A DNA stretch of 64,000 bases from assembly GCA_002104985.1 (NCBI GenBank), contig MCGO01000106.1, positions 80,379 to 144,378 on the forward strand, in the 5' to 3' direction. The notes under the pieces were generated by a model. That model saw nothing but the letters and a program-made list of their open reading frames with translations. It was not told the origin of the DNA and made no database searches. The position numbers and the translations under genes were made by a program. This stretch comes from Rhizoclosmatium globosum (taxonomy: Eukaryota; Chytridiomycota; Chytridiomycetes; Chytridiales; Chytriomycetaceae). This document shows positions 35,113 to 45,472 of the stretch, piece by piece; the stretch's first letter is position 1, and the number at the start of each line of letters is the position of its first letter.

Positions 35113-36966
35113 ATGGCGAGCAACTTGGACAATCTCCTCGCTGATCTTGAGAACGAGTACGAAGGTAATCAGCTTCATCTATCGTGGGGCCAAGAGAATG
35201 GGTCTGACACTTGTGACAGGTGCTGCTGTTACCAGCTCTGTGAAGCGAAACACCACCACCAGATCAGTCAAGGTCGCAATTGAAGATTTGGAGTCGGATC
35301 TGTATGACTTCCTCGATAATTACGGCGACGAGGAAGAAGAGGAAGTGCCAGCGGGGGATGCCCAATTTACTGTCGACACCTCCAAGTTCCTCTCAATTCA
35401 AGAGCCCCAGGTACCTTCATCCGTGTCAACACAACCATCAAATGAACCTGTCGCTGCTGGAGCCGCAAAGAAGTTGGAGGATTTGGATTTTAAGTTTGAG
35501 GGAGAGGATGACGTTGTGACAGCGGTAGTGGAGCAATCACAACCTGCCCCTGTTGCTGAATCTATTGAACCATTGCAGAATGAGCAGCAGAGAGAGGTGG
35601 AACAAGTCGCTCAAGCTGACAACACTGATAACGATGCCGACCACTTCCCACCAGTCAAAAACCTAATTAATCACTTCACTGCCATTGCTGTTGCTCAGGA
35701 TAAGCGGGTGGAGGAAGCGCCTGTTCCGTCTTCTGTTGCTGCCAGCATTAACGAGGAAGTCTTTGTCGATGCCGTACCTGTAATTGAGGAAGTTGTATCT
35801 GCTCCTGTTCCCGTCGTCGCCCCAGTTGTCGCTCCAGTGGAGGAAGTTCCTGTTGCTGTTGAGGAAGTCGTTGAGGAAGTTGCGGTTGAGCAAAAGGTGG
35901 AGTACGATTTCATTCATGCGGCAGAAGGTGCCGCTGTCCAGGGCGAAGAGTTGTCTGTCGTCTCTGGAAACGGGCTTGAACGGGCGGAATCTAAGTATGT
36001 CATTCATCAGGAGGTTCCTCAACCTGTTGCTGTTGTCGGAACTGTGAAGTACGAGGAGCAGGCCTCTGTCGTTGTTGATGCAAAGTCTGCTGTTGTTGAG
36101 AGACAGGAGGTGATTGAAGAGCCTGTTGCGCCACTCGTGCAACCGCAAATTTCTGAGCGAGGATCTTCAACAAAGGAGCGATCAATGTCCATCTATTCGG
36201 AGTCCATTCAGTATATCTCGAAAAGAGACTCGGTTTTGGATAGTGATATCCAAGTCCAAATTATTCGTCTGCGTGGACAAATCGACCGTACTCGTATCGT
36301 ATGTAGTTCTTTTCAGTTAATATCTGATGGCTAACTGCTTGTTTCCAGCTTATCAACGAACAACTCCGTCTGAGAAATATGCCACCTCTCGAACCAGGTC
36401 AATACTCTCTGCCAGCCATTCAACCATCAAAACGAGGATCTATTATCTCAACAGTCTCAAACGCTGTTTATTCAGCTATCACTAGCGTGACTGGACCTGC
36501 TTCTCCAACCACCCCAAGCCCAGCCACTCCAGGCCCTACTGCCCAAGACCTTGAAATTCAGCGTATGCGTGAAGAACTCGAACGAACCAAGCGTGAAATT
36601 GCTGACAAGCAGAAGCAGACCATTACCCCCTACACACCTGCTCCCCCACCAGCAAACGTTGCGCGACCATTACCACCCCAAGAGCAATCCGATTTCCCAG
36701 GCGTTGACAAGGTGATTGAATACAAGAAACCAAGCAAGAACAACGACAGTGCCTCTATCACCTCTGGAAAGAGTAACAAGAGCAACACCGGTTCTAGTTG
36801 GGGTCTGTTCCGTTCCAAGAGCACAAAGTCGATGAAGGAGGCTGCTGATGCAAACGACAAGCCTGTGAAGGAGCGTAAGAAGAGCATTAAGCCTAACGCT
36901 GACAAACCACCACCACTCTACATGACTTCTCCACACATGATGATGGGTGGTGGTGGTCGTTTCTAG
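35113..36966 (+). CDS. Tandem family member B: LD-like motif, PEVK-like segment, GGGGRF tail
   Basis: Three exons (35113-35164, 35220-36298, 36349-36966) give 582 residues, the longest member. Exon 1 encodes MASNLDNLLADLENEYE, very close to the LDxLLxxL pattern of paxillin LD motifs, and ends in phase 1. Residues near 60-330 are acidic and Val/Glu/Pro-rich (IEEVVSAPVPVVAPVVAPVE). Then follow DSDIQVQIIRLRGQIDRTRI and LINEQLRLRNM PPLEPG, a coiled coil (IQRMREELERTKREIADKQK), DFPGVDKVIEYKKP, SASITSGKSNKS, GLFRSKSTKSM and the ending YMTSPHMMMGGGGRF. The distal half is the close relative of member C. Confidence 0.8.
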
Positions 36967-37092
36967 ACGACTTGTATTACAGTACAGTAGATGAAATAAA
37001 GTTTATGTTCTTTTTCGATTAAATTTTGAAACCATTTGCAGCAATTTCGAATAATTTTTGACAACCAAAACAGCACGCGCCAAATTTCAGAT

Positions 37093-37857
37093 ATGCCTGG
37101 GGAAGCACAACAAGCGGCAGCCGTGGATAGAGCCCTGTTAATGAAGTCGAGGACGTTTTCTGAGGAGTCTGATGCGAATCGTCTGGGATCTGAGACTGAT
37201 TCCGTGCTGGATAACGACACTCAAGTACAGATCATTCGGCTGCGTGGCCAAATAGAGCGTACTCGCATCGTAAGTGACTGTTCAAAATTCTTAGTCGAAA
37301 CTTCTGACTTCAACTCGATCTATGTCTAGTTGATCAATGAACAGCTGCGATTGCGAAATATGCAACCGTTGGAGCCAGGTCAGACTACGTTGCCAGCCCC
37401 ATCCAAGAGAACATCAATTATTTCTGCAATAACAAGTGCGGTTGGAAGCGCTATTTCAACCGTGACTGGAGTGACTTCTACTCCTGGCACTGTCAATGGT
37501 TCAGCACCATCTTCTCTGTCAAAAGAACAAGAGATTAAGCAGTTACAAGAGGAACTCAATCGTACCAGAAAAGAAATCACTGGAATTCCACAGACCCCAA
37601 CTCTCTTCACACTTCCATCTGCTCAGAAGCAAGAGTTTCCTGGAGTGGACAAGGTTATCGAATACCAGCACAAGAAGACCGAGAACAGTGATAATGCGTC
37701 TATATCATCGGGAAAAAGTAATAAGAGTGGGTTTGGATTGTTTCGCTCCAAGAGCACCAAGTCTCTGAAAGAAGGTGATATTGCTTCATCAAAGACAGTG
37801 AAGCCAGTGAGAGAGCGCAAGAAGAGTATTGTGTCAAAGTCTCCATGGGCGGCTTGA
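37093..37857 (+). CDS. Tandem family member C: short copy without LD-like exon
   Basis: Two exons (37093-37269, 37330-37857) give 234 residues. The sequence begins just before the block shared with member B (SVLDNDTQVQIIRLRGQIER, LINEQLRLRNMQPLEPGQTT), continues with a coiled coil (IKQLQEELNRTRKEI), EFPGVDKVIEYQHKK, NASISSGKSNKS and FGLFRSKSTKSL, and stops after SPWAA without the GGRF ending. The intron inside LRGQIERTRI|LINEQ is at the same site and phase as in member B. It looks like a partial duplicate of B lacking the first exon and the tail. An AG directly before the ATG (37090) leaves room for an unseen upstream exon. Confidence 0.7.
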
Positions 37858-37968
37858 GTTTTATAAGTTTGAATATAGATTTGTTGTGCTTTTGTGATAT
37901 CCTTTCGTGGAGATCCAAAAATCAATTTGGGATCGTTTGACATTGAGACCCATTGCACAGTGCACACC

Positions 37969-39322
37969 ATGAGCAACACGATCAATGCGCTGCTGAATGA
38001 GCTGGATGAGTTCTTAATTGATTCACCAGGTAAGGCGAGGTATTGCAGCCTTTACTTAAAGCGGGTACTCAATTGAGCCATGAGCAGAGGCAGCCCCGCC
38101 AGCCACTTCTTTTAAAGCCGAAGCCGCCGACGACGCCTACGACATTCTCTCGGCTTATTCCGAAGACACAGCCACCGAATCCGATGCACCGGAACCCGCC
38201 GCGGACGCCCGGCTCAGCAGTTCAAGTGCCTCCATTCCTCTGCCGCCATCGCCCTCGATTCCTCGCCCAACAATTAAACCACTTTTGGCCGAAAAGATGC
38301 GCCAGGATACGATCCAGGAACAGCCTCTTTCACAGCCATCGAATCGGAATGTGAGTTGTGATCACATATCAATCGCACTTTGTTTATTAAACACACACAC
38401 ACAATCCCCTTATTATCATGCAGAGACTTCCAAAGGGTATGAACATGCCGCCAAGTCCTGTGGCAATCAGGTCGAGCATGCTGCAGCAATCTATGCCTCC
38501 CCCAATCTACCTCAGCAGAACAATGTCTTCCAATGGCGCCCCTGCTCCAAACCAAACATTTAACATGGCTCCTGTCAATTCTGGAGCACCTTATGTTCGA
38601 TCTGGCAGGGCCAGTTTCGACAACAATTTGCCAACTCCCAAACGAGGCTCATTTATGCCACCTCCCTCTGTTTACGAAAATGCTCAACAGCAGCAATTTG
38701 CGCGACCAATGTCTCGCACATCCGCGCAATCTTACCCTGATACAATCCAAGAGAGAGAAGAACTGGATTCTCTGCATCACCATTTCCACCAACAACAACA
38801 ACTGCAACTACAACAACAAATGGAGCAGCAGTACGAAAATGAAGAAATCATGGCTCTTCGTGCAGAACTCGAGAAAACAAAGATGGTGAATAACACAATT
38901 TTCCTCAAGGGATATACAGTTGCTGACATCATTTGATTGCAGGAACTTAGCCTTCGTGCAGAATTAGAGCAAGCAAAGAAGGTATTGAGTCTTGACTGAT
39001 TTGATTTTTTTAAAATATCAATGCTAAATTCCGTCTCCAGGAAATAAGTGATCGTATCAGGGAAAATGAATTATTGTTACTGAAAGCTCAAGCTAAAGCA
39101 GCTGATTTGAAGAGCGACACCACATCCTTAAAGTCAAAAACATCGTCAATTGGAACAGAGCAATCGAACTCGTCAAAGAAGGGGCTAGGCTGGCTTGGTC
39201 GTTCGAAAAGTACGGGATCAGCTAAACCAGCAAAGAAGAAGGCTGAAAAAGATGAAAGTAATGTACCGTTGTTCCTTGCGAACCCTTACATGATGCAAAT
39301 GGGTGCTGGTGGTCGTTTTTAA
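37969..39322 (+). CDS. Tandem family member D: LD-like motif, Gln-rich coiled coil, GAGGRF tail
   Basis: Five exons (37969-38029, 38088-38350, 38424-38885, 38943-38981, 39041-39322) give 368 residues. Exon 1 encodes TINALLNELDEFLIDSP and ends in phase 1, as in A, B, E, F and G. A Pro/Ser-rich region (SIPLPPSPSIPRPTIKPLL) and a Gln/His-rich segment lead into a heptad-like coiled coil split over small exons (EEIMALRAELEKTKM, ELSLRAELEQAKK). The tail has SLKSKTSSI, GLGWLGRSKSTGSAKPAKKK and ends VPLFLANPYMMQMGAGGRF. No catalytic domain was seen. Confidence 0.8.
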
Positions 39323-39466
39323 AGGAGTTGGTCAAGGGATGGATGTCATCACACTGGATGATATATGGATAAACTGTTGAAGCGTTATGTACACAAACCT
39401 TTCAATAAAAGCAACAGTTTCTTAGTCAAACAGAGAACAAAAAGCATCAGAAAATTCTTCCTCAAA

Positions 39467-40626
39467 ATGCCTGCAATCGATATGGACAGTCTCCTGCGGG
39501 AGTTGGATGCTTCTCTTGATGAATGCACTACAGGAAAAGGTTAGTTGCATAGTTTCGCTGCTTCAAGCTTCTTGTTTTGGCGAACCATGGCACTACCTTC
39601 AAAGCCGCCGCCACTTACGATATAAACCGATTCGCTGACTCTCTTCCTCATAAACATAGCGCCCCTGCCTCAAGTAACTGTTGCGCATCTCCTCAGCTTG
39701 AACACGGCCACTGTTTCAGGATTGATGGATGTGATATCACCGGCAGACAAACCAACAATGGCATGGAATCTGCGGTTCCTGGTCCTTACTATGGGTGCTA
39801 TCTTTATGTTTGAAAGCAATGGGCCGGAGGAGATGCCTGTAGATGTTGTGCGATTGAATGTGGGAACGGAAGTGGCGTCAACTGGTGTTCCGGGTGAACC
39901 CTTAGCTTTCACTATTGCAAACAATGAAACCCCTGACGAGAATTGGATGTATGTATCTACGACCTTAGATCTTTATTGGATTACTTGGAGGTGACAACTT
40001 AACTAATCATTGCTCACAAATCAAGTTTGAGAGCCAAAACCAAGACATCAAAAGATACATGGATAGATATGATTGCTCGTTTTTCTGTTACTGGCCCAGA
40101 TGAGCAAGATTACGATGAAGGTGCAGATGAGATTACTCTCGAAAGAACTCTTTCTTCAAGCAGGGTAACTTCAGATTACATTGCTTCTTATGATATATTA
40201 ATCCTGTGTCTTATTCAGATTGCAAACTTCCAAGGAGGTCTCCATATTCCAAACAGGCAAAACAGTTTGAACGCTGCACCCCAGCCTATCTTCATCAACA
40301 GGTCTCTTGCGCAACCATACAGCTCGTCTCCAAGCAGCTATAGTTTCGATCGCCGCGACTCTGAAGCCCACTCTCACGTTTCAAGCGAATTCGACAATTA
40401 CTACGGCAATAGAGTATCCGACAGCCCATCGTTTGGTAGTTTCCCCAAACAACAAAGTGTTGGGATCCCTGGCGGTGGTATCTTTGGGTCATTGGGAGAC
40501 ACAGAGCCTGACTTATCTCGCCTTGGGCGATCCAAGTCCAAGACGTCGTCGACTACTTCAGGGGATGCTGTGAACAGAAAGAAGAATACGAAGGCACAGA
40601 TTTCCAAGTCGTTTATCCAGTTTTAA
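39467..40626 (+). CDS. Tandem family member E: LD-like motif plus PH-like domain
   Basis: Exon 1 (39467-39539) encodes MDSLLRELDASLDECTTGK and ends in phase 1. A following exon leads into a PH-like domain (VSGLMDVISPADKPTMAWNL, RFLVLTMGAIFMFESNG, then after an intron at 39949-40025 LRAKTKTSKDTWIDMIARF). The distal exon (40219-40626) is Ser/Tyr-rich and ends with LSRLGRSKSKTSS and a basic tail. The frame between exon 2 and the PH segment is out by one at the C run 39662-39665; deleting one C joins them. PH domains of this type often bind phosphoinositides, but specificity cannot be read here. Confidence 0.72.
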
Positions 40627-40845
40627 ATGATTTTGAAGTCCAGTCAAGCCCTGCTATCAATGTCAATGGCATTCAATCTCATCTTCCTTGTACCTTTTGT
40701 CTGTTACTCTACTTACTCCCTGGGCATGCAATCCCTAATGTGAATAAGCCTCTCTTTCTATCCGTCTTGCTCTTTCCTTCCTTCCATCGCTTAATGAAAA
40801 ATAAATCTGGTTCTAAATCTCCTCGAAGCCCAGAAACTTGTTTAA

Positions 40846-42192
40846 ATGGCAACGAAAGTTGACTCCTTGCTCATGGCACTTCGCAGCTCATTCGAGGAGT
40901 TTATGGACCATGAAGCTGGTGTGTAGTGTACCCAATTCCCCACTTTGTTAGTCAATTAACTCATTCGCTTGCTTCAGATCCCGAGATAACGCCAGAAGTC
41001 AAGCAACTGCTGGAAGCATACAAGCAGAAACATACCGCGAAAGTAGCGGATCTGCTGAGTGAGTCTAATCGAGAGTACCATATGATCTTGGCTGATTTTG
41101 CCTTCCTCAACAGACAAGACTGATGCAACATCTGGACAGCTGTACATTATCCCCGAAGCTCGATACGAAGATACTGCCAAACTTCAGTCGCTGCCTTGGG
41201 CTCCGAGGTTCATTGTGATGTGTCAAGGCAGCTTGTTCCAATTTGCGGACCCAAAACCAACGAATGAAGCTATAGACTACTTTGACCTGTCGGAAAAGAC
41301 ATTTGTGCTGCCGAAGCTGCAGCGAATCAATGTACCACTGGCGTTTGAGATCGTATCAACTTTGCCGACTGGGGAAACCAAGAGCTGGTTGTGAGTGGCT
41401 CCTTGTCTCCTTATGTTCAACTAGCTTTATTAATCGATGTTGTTGAATAGGTTACGTGCAAACAATCTTGCGACAAAGAATATGTGGGTGGAGCTTATCA
41501 ACAAGGCAATTGCCGAAGTTTCATTTGAGTGCAGGCGGCTCCAAAGCTCAAAAAGATCAACAGCAGCACGGAATTCGCACTGGAGACGTATTTAAAAGTC
41601 TGGTGGCGGGAAAGAATCTTCAGTGTATTCCTTCGAAACCTTGAAATCAAACGCCAATCTATCCCCTTTGGAACCAACAGACCCAGCTCCACCCGTCCCC
41701 AAGATTCCTTGGGAAAGATTTCATGGAATAGAGCAGCCCTTTTCAGCTCCGGTTTTGTCCGAGAATCCACCTTAGATTACGCCTCCCCAGCCGAAATGGA
41801 AATCCAGCTTGCAACAAAACTCAACGACTCAAAGCGAGTCCGTGGGAAAAAATCCACACTCATGCGGAGAAATTCAGATTCCTACAGCGAGCACCGTCGA
41901 AGCTCGAGTTTAATGGACGAGGATGAGCATTGGAAGTCTATTGGTGTTCCACCACGTGAATGCAGATGCAGTTTGCGATGGACGAGGCGATGGCACGGGC
42001 GTTGGTTGAAAAGAAAATGAAGGAACAGAGGAGACAGGCTGTTATTGTGGAAGCTGAGAAAGTGATCATGAGAGTGTTTTGTCTGGGGGAGTTGAATATA
42101 CGGGTCGTTCAATGTCGGAACTGCCTCGAAGACCAAGTACTGCGCAAAGTACTACGTTTTCCAGGTTGAAGGGATGGTTTGGATTCAAGTAA
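40846..42192 (+). CDS. Tandem family member F: LD-like motif plus PH-like domain, frame-broken tail
   Basis: Exons 40846-40918, 40978-41058, 41114-41390 and 41451 onward encode VDSLLMALRSSFEEFMDHEA (phase-1 junction as in relatives), a linker helix, and a PH-like domain with LPWAPRFIVMCQGSLFQFAD and KSWLLRANNLATKNMWVELI. After about 41525 coding potential continues but switches frame several times (NSSTEFALETYLK, DPAPPVPKIPWERFHG, KKSTLMRRNSDSYSEHRRSS, MDEAMARALVEKKMKEQRR). It ends FSRLKGWFGFK at the stop 42190-42192, the same GWFG element that closes members A and D. Assembly indels are the simplest reading; true decay of the tail is possible. Confidence 0.6.
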
Positions 42193-42467
42193 ACAATTTA
42201 AATAGAGTCATTTAGCATATTAAGAATGAAGGGTGGTTTTATGTTGATGGGTTGTTGCGCGTGGTTCATGTCAGGAACTGTCAGTGATAAGATGCAGAGC
42301 AATGCTTGGCGAGTGCCTCCCTCCATCAACTCACCAAATTGGAAAATTTGAGGCTGTGAGGCTCTGTTCGACTTGTAACCCTTCAACAAAAAACTTCTCA
42401 AACGATACTACATTACTTGGTTCAATATGTCGCGCGTACTTACCCGCCAGAATACCGAAGTTGAAAC

Positions 42468-43490
42468 ATGATGAACAACCTACAAATTGATGGTGAGTTT
42501 ATGGTTTTGGGTGGACTTCTTGTTCTGACGCCGAATTCAGCAGACAGACGGTCTAGGCAAGGCCGCAGCCTTAGCAAACGAAGACCCTCAATAACAAACC
42601 ATGAAGACCACGGTAACGTAACAATTGGTGCATTGTTAGGTAAGAGTGATAGATATCTACCACCCAATCTAATACACTATCAACAGAGCAACCCAGTGCT
42701 CTCAGTGGACAACTTGATCTTTATGTTCCTCCTACTCGCCGGGGCGAAGAAGGTCTTCTCGTTGAGCGGTTCTTTATCTTAGCGAATCGCACTCTGTACA
42801 TGTTTGTCACGCGATCAACTTTCAGCCAACCTCTCGCAAGCTTAGACCTTACGCCGAATTCCTACATTGTCGCTGATATTAAAGGGGCAACTGAGTTGGC
42901 CATGGAACTGGTTGGAGAAATCGGGCTGGTCAATTCAAATCTTGGATGTAAGTCCACCTCTCTTGCTATGCCAAAGTAAATAATAATTCTCTGAAACCAG
43001 CTTATGCGCAAGAAACATGGCAACAAAGAGTCTCTGGGTTGACATGATCAACCATTCCATCACAGCCAGTGTGAACGAAGTTGCAAAGTTCTCATCTGCG
43101 CGCAGCGTTCCACGCATTAACACATATGCAATGAGTCGAACACAGTCTTATGGTGGATCGGACTCGTATGTAACATCCCCAGTCTACGCCGATAAACGCG
43201 GTGAAGCAAACACGAGACTATCTCAGCGACAGATCCAAGAAGCACAAGCTCTGGATTTATTCCAACAAGGCCTTGAGGTCCAATACAATAGTCACAGACG
43301 TGAATCAGAGTCTTCATTGAACCAAGTGGCAACTCCGACAAGTGATCACAGTCGGTCCGTCGAAGACAACATCTTTTTTGAAGCGTCAAGAAAGATGAAT
43401 AGCGAATACTCGACATCGTCGACGGAGTCTGCTGAGCTTAAAAAGACAGTGAAGCGCCGTGTTAAGACGGCTATTATGGGAATTTTGTAA
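42468..43490 (+). CDS. Tandem family member G: PH-like domain protein
   Basis: Exons 42468-42492, 42541-42639, 42687-42947 and 43001-43490. Exon 1 codes only MMNNLQID and ends in phase 1, the family junction. A basic Ser-rich segment (SRQGRSLSKRRPSI) precedes a PH-like domain (ALSGQLDLYVPPTRRGEEGL, VERFFILANRTLYMFV, then LCARNMATKSLWVDMINHSI). The last junction at 43000 is one base short; one extra T restores GSLCARNM. The tail is Ser/Tyr-rich and ends KKTVKRRVKTAIMGIL, without the GWFG or GGRF elements. Homology to E and F is clear from the order of the PH elements and the intron pattern. Confidence 0.68.
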
Positions 43491-43722
43491 ATAATGTATC
43501 TGAAAGTGAGCTTCTATGAATGTATAGTTAGTAAATAAACAATGGCTTCATTTAATGCGAATATATTGCGTGTTTCTTCCTCAAGACGAAAAGACATAGC
43601 GTGCAATCACTAATGCGGCATTCTTTTGAGTGAGTCCACTTGTTGAATTTCTGTGGAGATGAAGATCCGTTAATGAGAATGAGCGCTAAAAATGGAACGG
43701 AGTCAATTTGATTCCTTTCAAA

Positions 43723-44277
43723 ATGGCCGCCATTCCTGCAGTCTGTCTACCCTTCAACTGCGCGGGCACTTGCTTCTCCTGTTTCCGCAATGGAGCGTGC
43801 TTTAACTCTGAACAGCATTGCAACTTTGATTGTTCTGGAACGTGTGTCCCAACTGCCCTCGATATCAGCAGTACCTGTGCATCACAATACCCTGGCTCCA
43901 CGGCTTGTCAGTTGGCATGCAGCAAGTGCATAGCTCCATCAGCGAATGAAATCGCGACGAGCCGGTTCTTGTCTTGCGACGAGACGGCTGGTACGGCTAT
44001 CTGTAGCCGCGGAATGATGGGAAGTATGCTTTCAAACACGACGATAGTTTTGAAGGATTTGAATCCTGATGGGTTGCCTGTGATTGTCCAGACAACTACA
44101 ACTACTTCAAGCTCTATCGAATTCGTTACTATAACCAAAGCAAGCCAGGGGGCAGCAAGTGCACAAGCAACAGCGATGAGTCCAGTTGCCGTTCTTCTTA
44201 CTACCACTAAGAGTGCTGCTGTTGGCTGTAGTATTAGGGTATTGAGTGTAATGTTTGTTTGCCTTCTCGTTCTATAA
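43723..44277 (+). CDS. Cys-rich repeat-family protein 1 with hydrophobic C-terminus
   Basis: A single exon of 184 residues starts MAAIPAVCLPFNCAGTCFSC. It carries the family core HCNFDCSGTCVPTALDI...TCASQYPGSTACQLACSKC, then FLSCDETAGTAIC, VLKDLNPDGLPV and a Thr/Ser-rich stretch, ending in a hydrophobic segment (SIRVLSVMFVCLLVL). That end resembles a GPI-attachment or tail anchor. There is no N-terminal signal peptide, which is odd for a Cys-rich Thr/Ser-rich protein. Three related copies lie at 51.2-54.7 kb. Function unknown. Confidence 0.8.
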   Translation: MAAIPAVCLPFNCAGTCFSCFRNGACFNSEQHCNFDCSGTCVPTALDISSTCASQYPGSTACQLACSKCIAPSANEIATSRFLSCDETAGTAICSRGMMGSMLSNTTIVLKDLNPDGLPVIVQTTTTTSSSIEFVTITKASQGAASAQATAMSPVAVLLTTTKSAAVGCSIRVLSVMFVCLLVL

Positions 44278-44387
44278 CATCTATATCTGTATATCTTCAT
44301 TACTATTAAATTCTTCTTGTTGAATTCCGTATAATACAAGTTAAATAACGAACAATCAAGAAAGTTGTTCCAAACACAAGCAACTTC

Positions 44388-45233
44388 ATGGCTTCAGTTT
44401 CATTGGCAACCCGCACCTTGACTGCAGCCTCACTGAGCCTGTCCACTGCATTAGTCAGTCCTACACCAACTTCCGTGGCGGAAATCAAACTGCCACAGGT
44501 TGGGGACTATGTGCTGACGTCGGTATCCTGCAACTTGACTTCAGTTCCATCTTTCGACATAACATGTTTATCAAAGTTGCAGCTTGTTCAAGATGGATCC
44601 TTTCTGTCTGTCTTGTATCCTGTCTTTGGCTCGTCAGCCAACCTGACTCAAATTGGAGAGAGCAACACAACTACAACAACCACTACAACAACTGCGACCT
44701 CATCTCAATCGGCAACCCAAGCAATATCATCAACTATCTTACCAATCAATCAAATCCAATGTAGCACGCAACCCGAAGATTCAATGACTCGTTTTGATCG
44801 GGTGTTTGGTTCAGGCTCTGTATATGATGTGACAGAGGAGGTTGGCACACTGACCTCATTCAGTCTCATCGCAACTCTGCAATCGGATATTTGTCAATTC
44901 TATTATGCATTTGATGGCGGACTCGGTGCCGTTTGTGGCGGAGAACGAGCTGCTACAGTCTGTAATAAGGAGGCGGGATTAGAATGCCGCCAAGGTGTCT
45001 GTGTACCTTCGTATATCGAAACTGTCAGGACAACGATTTTGCCGAATACTACTTCTGCCACTCGAGTTTCTACTTCAGATTATACCAATACAACATCCAC
45101 CTTGGGTACGAGATCCGCTGCGCCAACTGCAACAGGAAGTAAGATTGACTCTAATAATGAAACGACCAGAAGAGTGGCATCGACGCAGGCATCTGTCCCC
45201 GATTCTACCTCAACCTCCTCCTCCCGCACGTAA
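44388..45233 (+). CDS. Thr/Ser-rich protein with Cys cluster, possibly secreted
   Basis: One exon of 281 residues from ATG 44388. The N-terminus MASVSLATRTLTAASLSLST is moderately hydrophobic and could be a signal peptide or mitochondrial presequence. A Thr run (about 95-105) and a C-terminal Ser/Thr-rich third flank a region with FYYAFDGGLGAVCGGERAAT and CNKEAGLECRQGVCVPSY. The Cys pattern suggests an extracellular fold. It follows Cys-rich copy 1 in the same orientation at 110 bp. No family was recognised. Confidence 0.6.
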   Translation: MASVSLATRTLTAASLSLSTALVSPTPTSVAEIKLPQVGDYVLTSVSCNLTSVPSFDITCLSKLQLVQDGSFLSVLYPVFGSSANLTQIGESNTTTTTTTTTATSSQSATQAISSTILPINQIQCSTQPEDSMTRFDRVFGSGSVYDVTEEVGTLTSFSLIATLQSDICQFYYAFDGGLGAVCGGERAATVCNKEAGLECRQGVCVPSYIETVRTTILPNTTSATRVSTSDYTNTTSTLGTRSAAPTATGSKIDSNNETTRRVASTQASVPDSTSTSSSRT

Positions 45234-45472
45234 ATAATCGTTCATCACGGAGTGATTCCTCATACATAACAGTACTCGATGAAATAATAATAAAGTCACC
45301 TCATTAGTGAAGTTTATAATTTGAAGGCGCGAAAAGAAAACATAATCAAGAGTTTGCTAATACCACATTTCTTTCATAATTCATAACTAAGATACTGCGA
45401 AATATAAAAACGACAACAGATTCATGCATTCAACTCCATCAAAACCAAATCCTCCACACTTGTTCTCCATGC

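Noticed and set aside
35663..36148. Antisense Asn/Arg-rich frame of 161 codons opposite tandem gene B
   Set aside because: Produced by the Val/Glu/Pro codon repeats on the plus strand; no independent coding sign.
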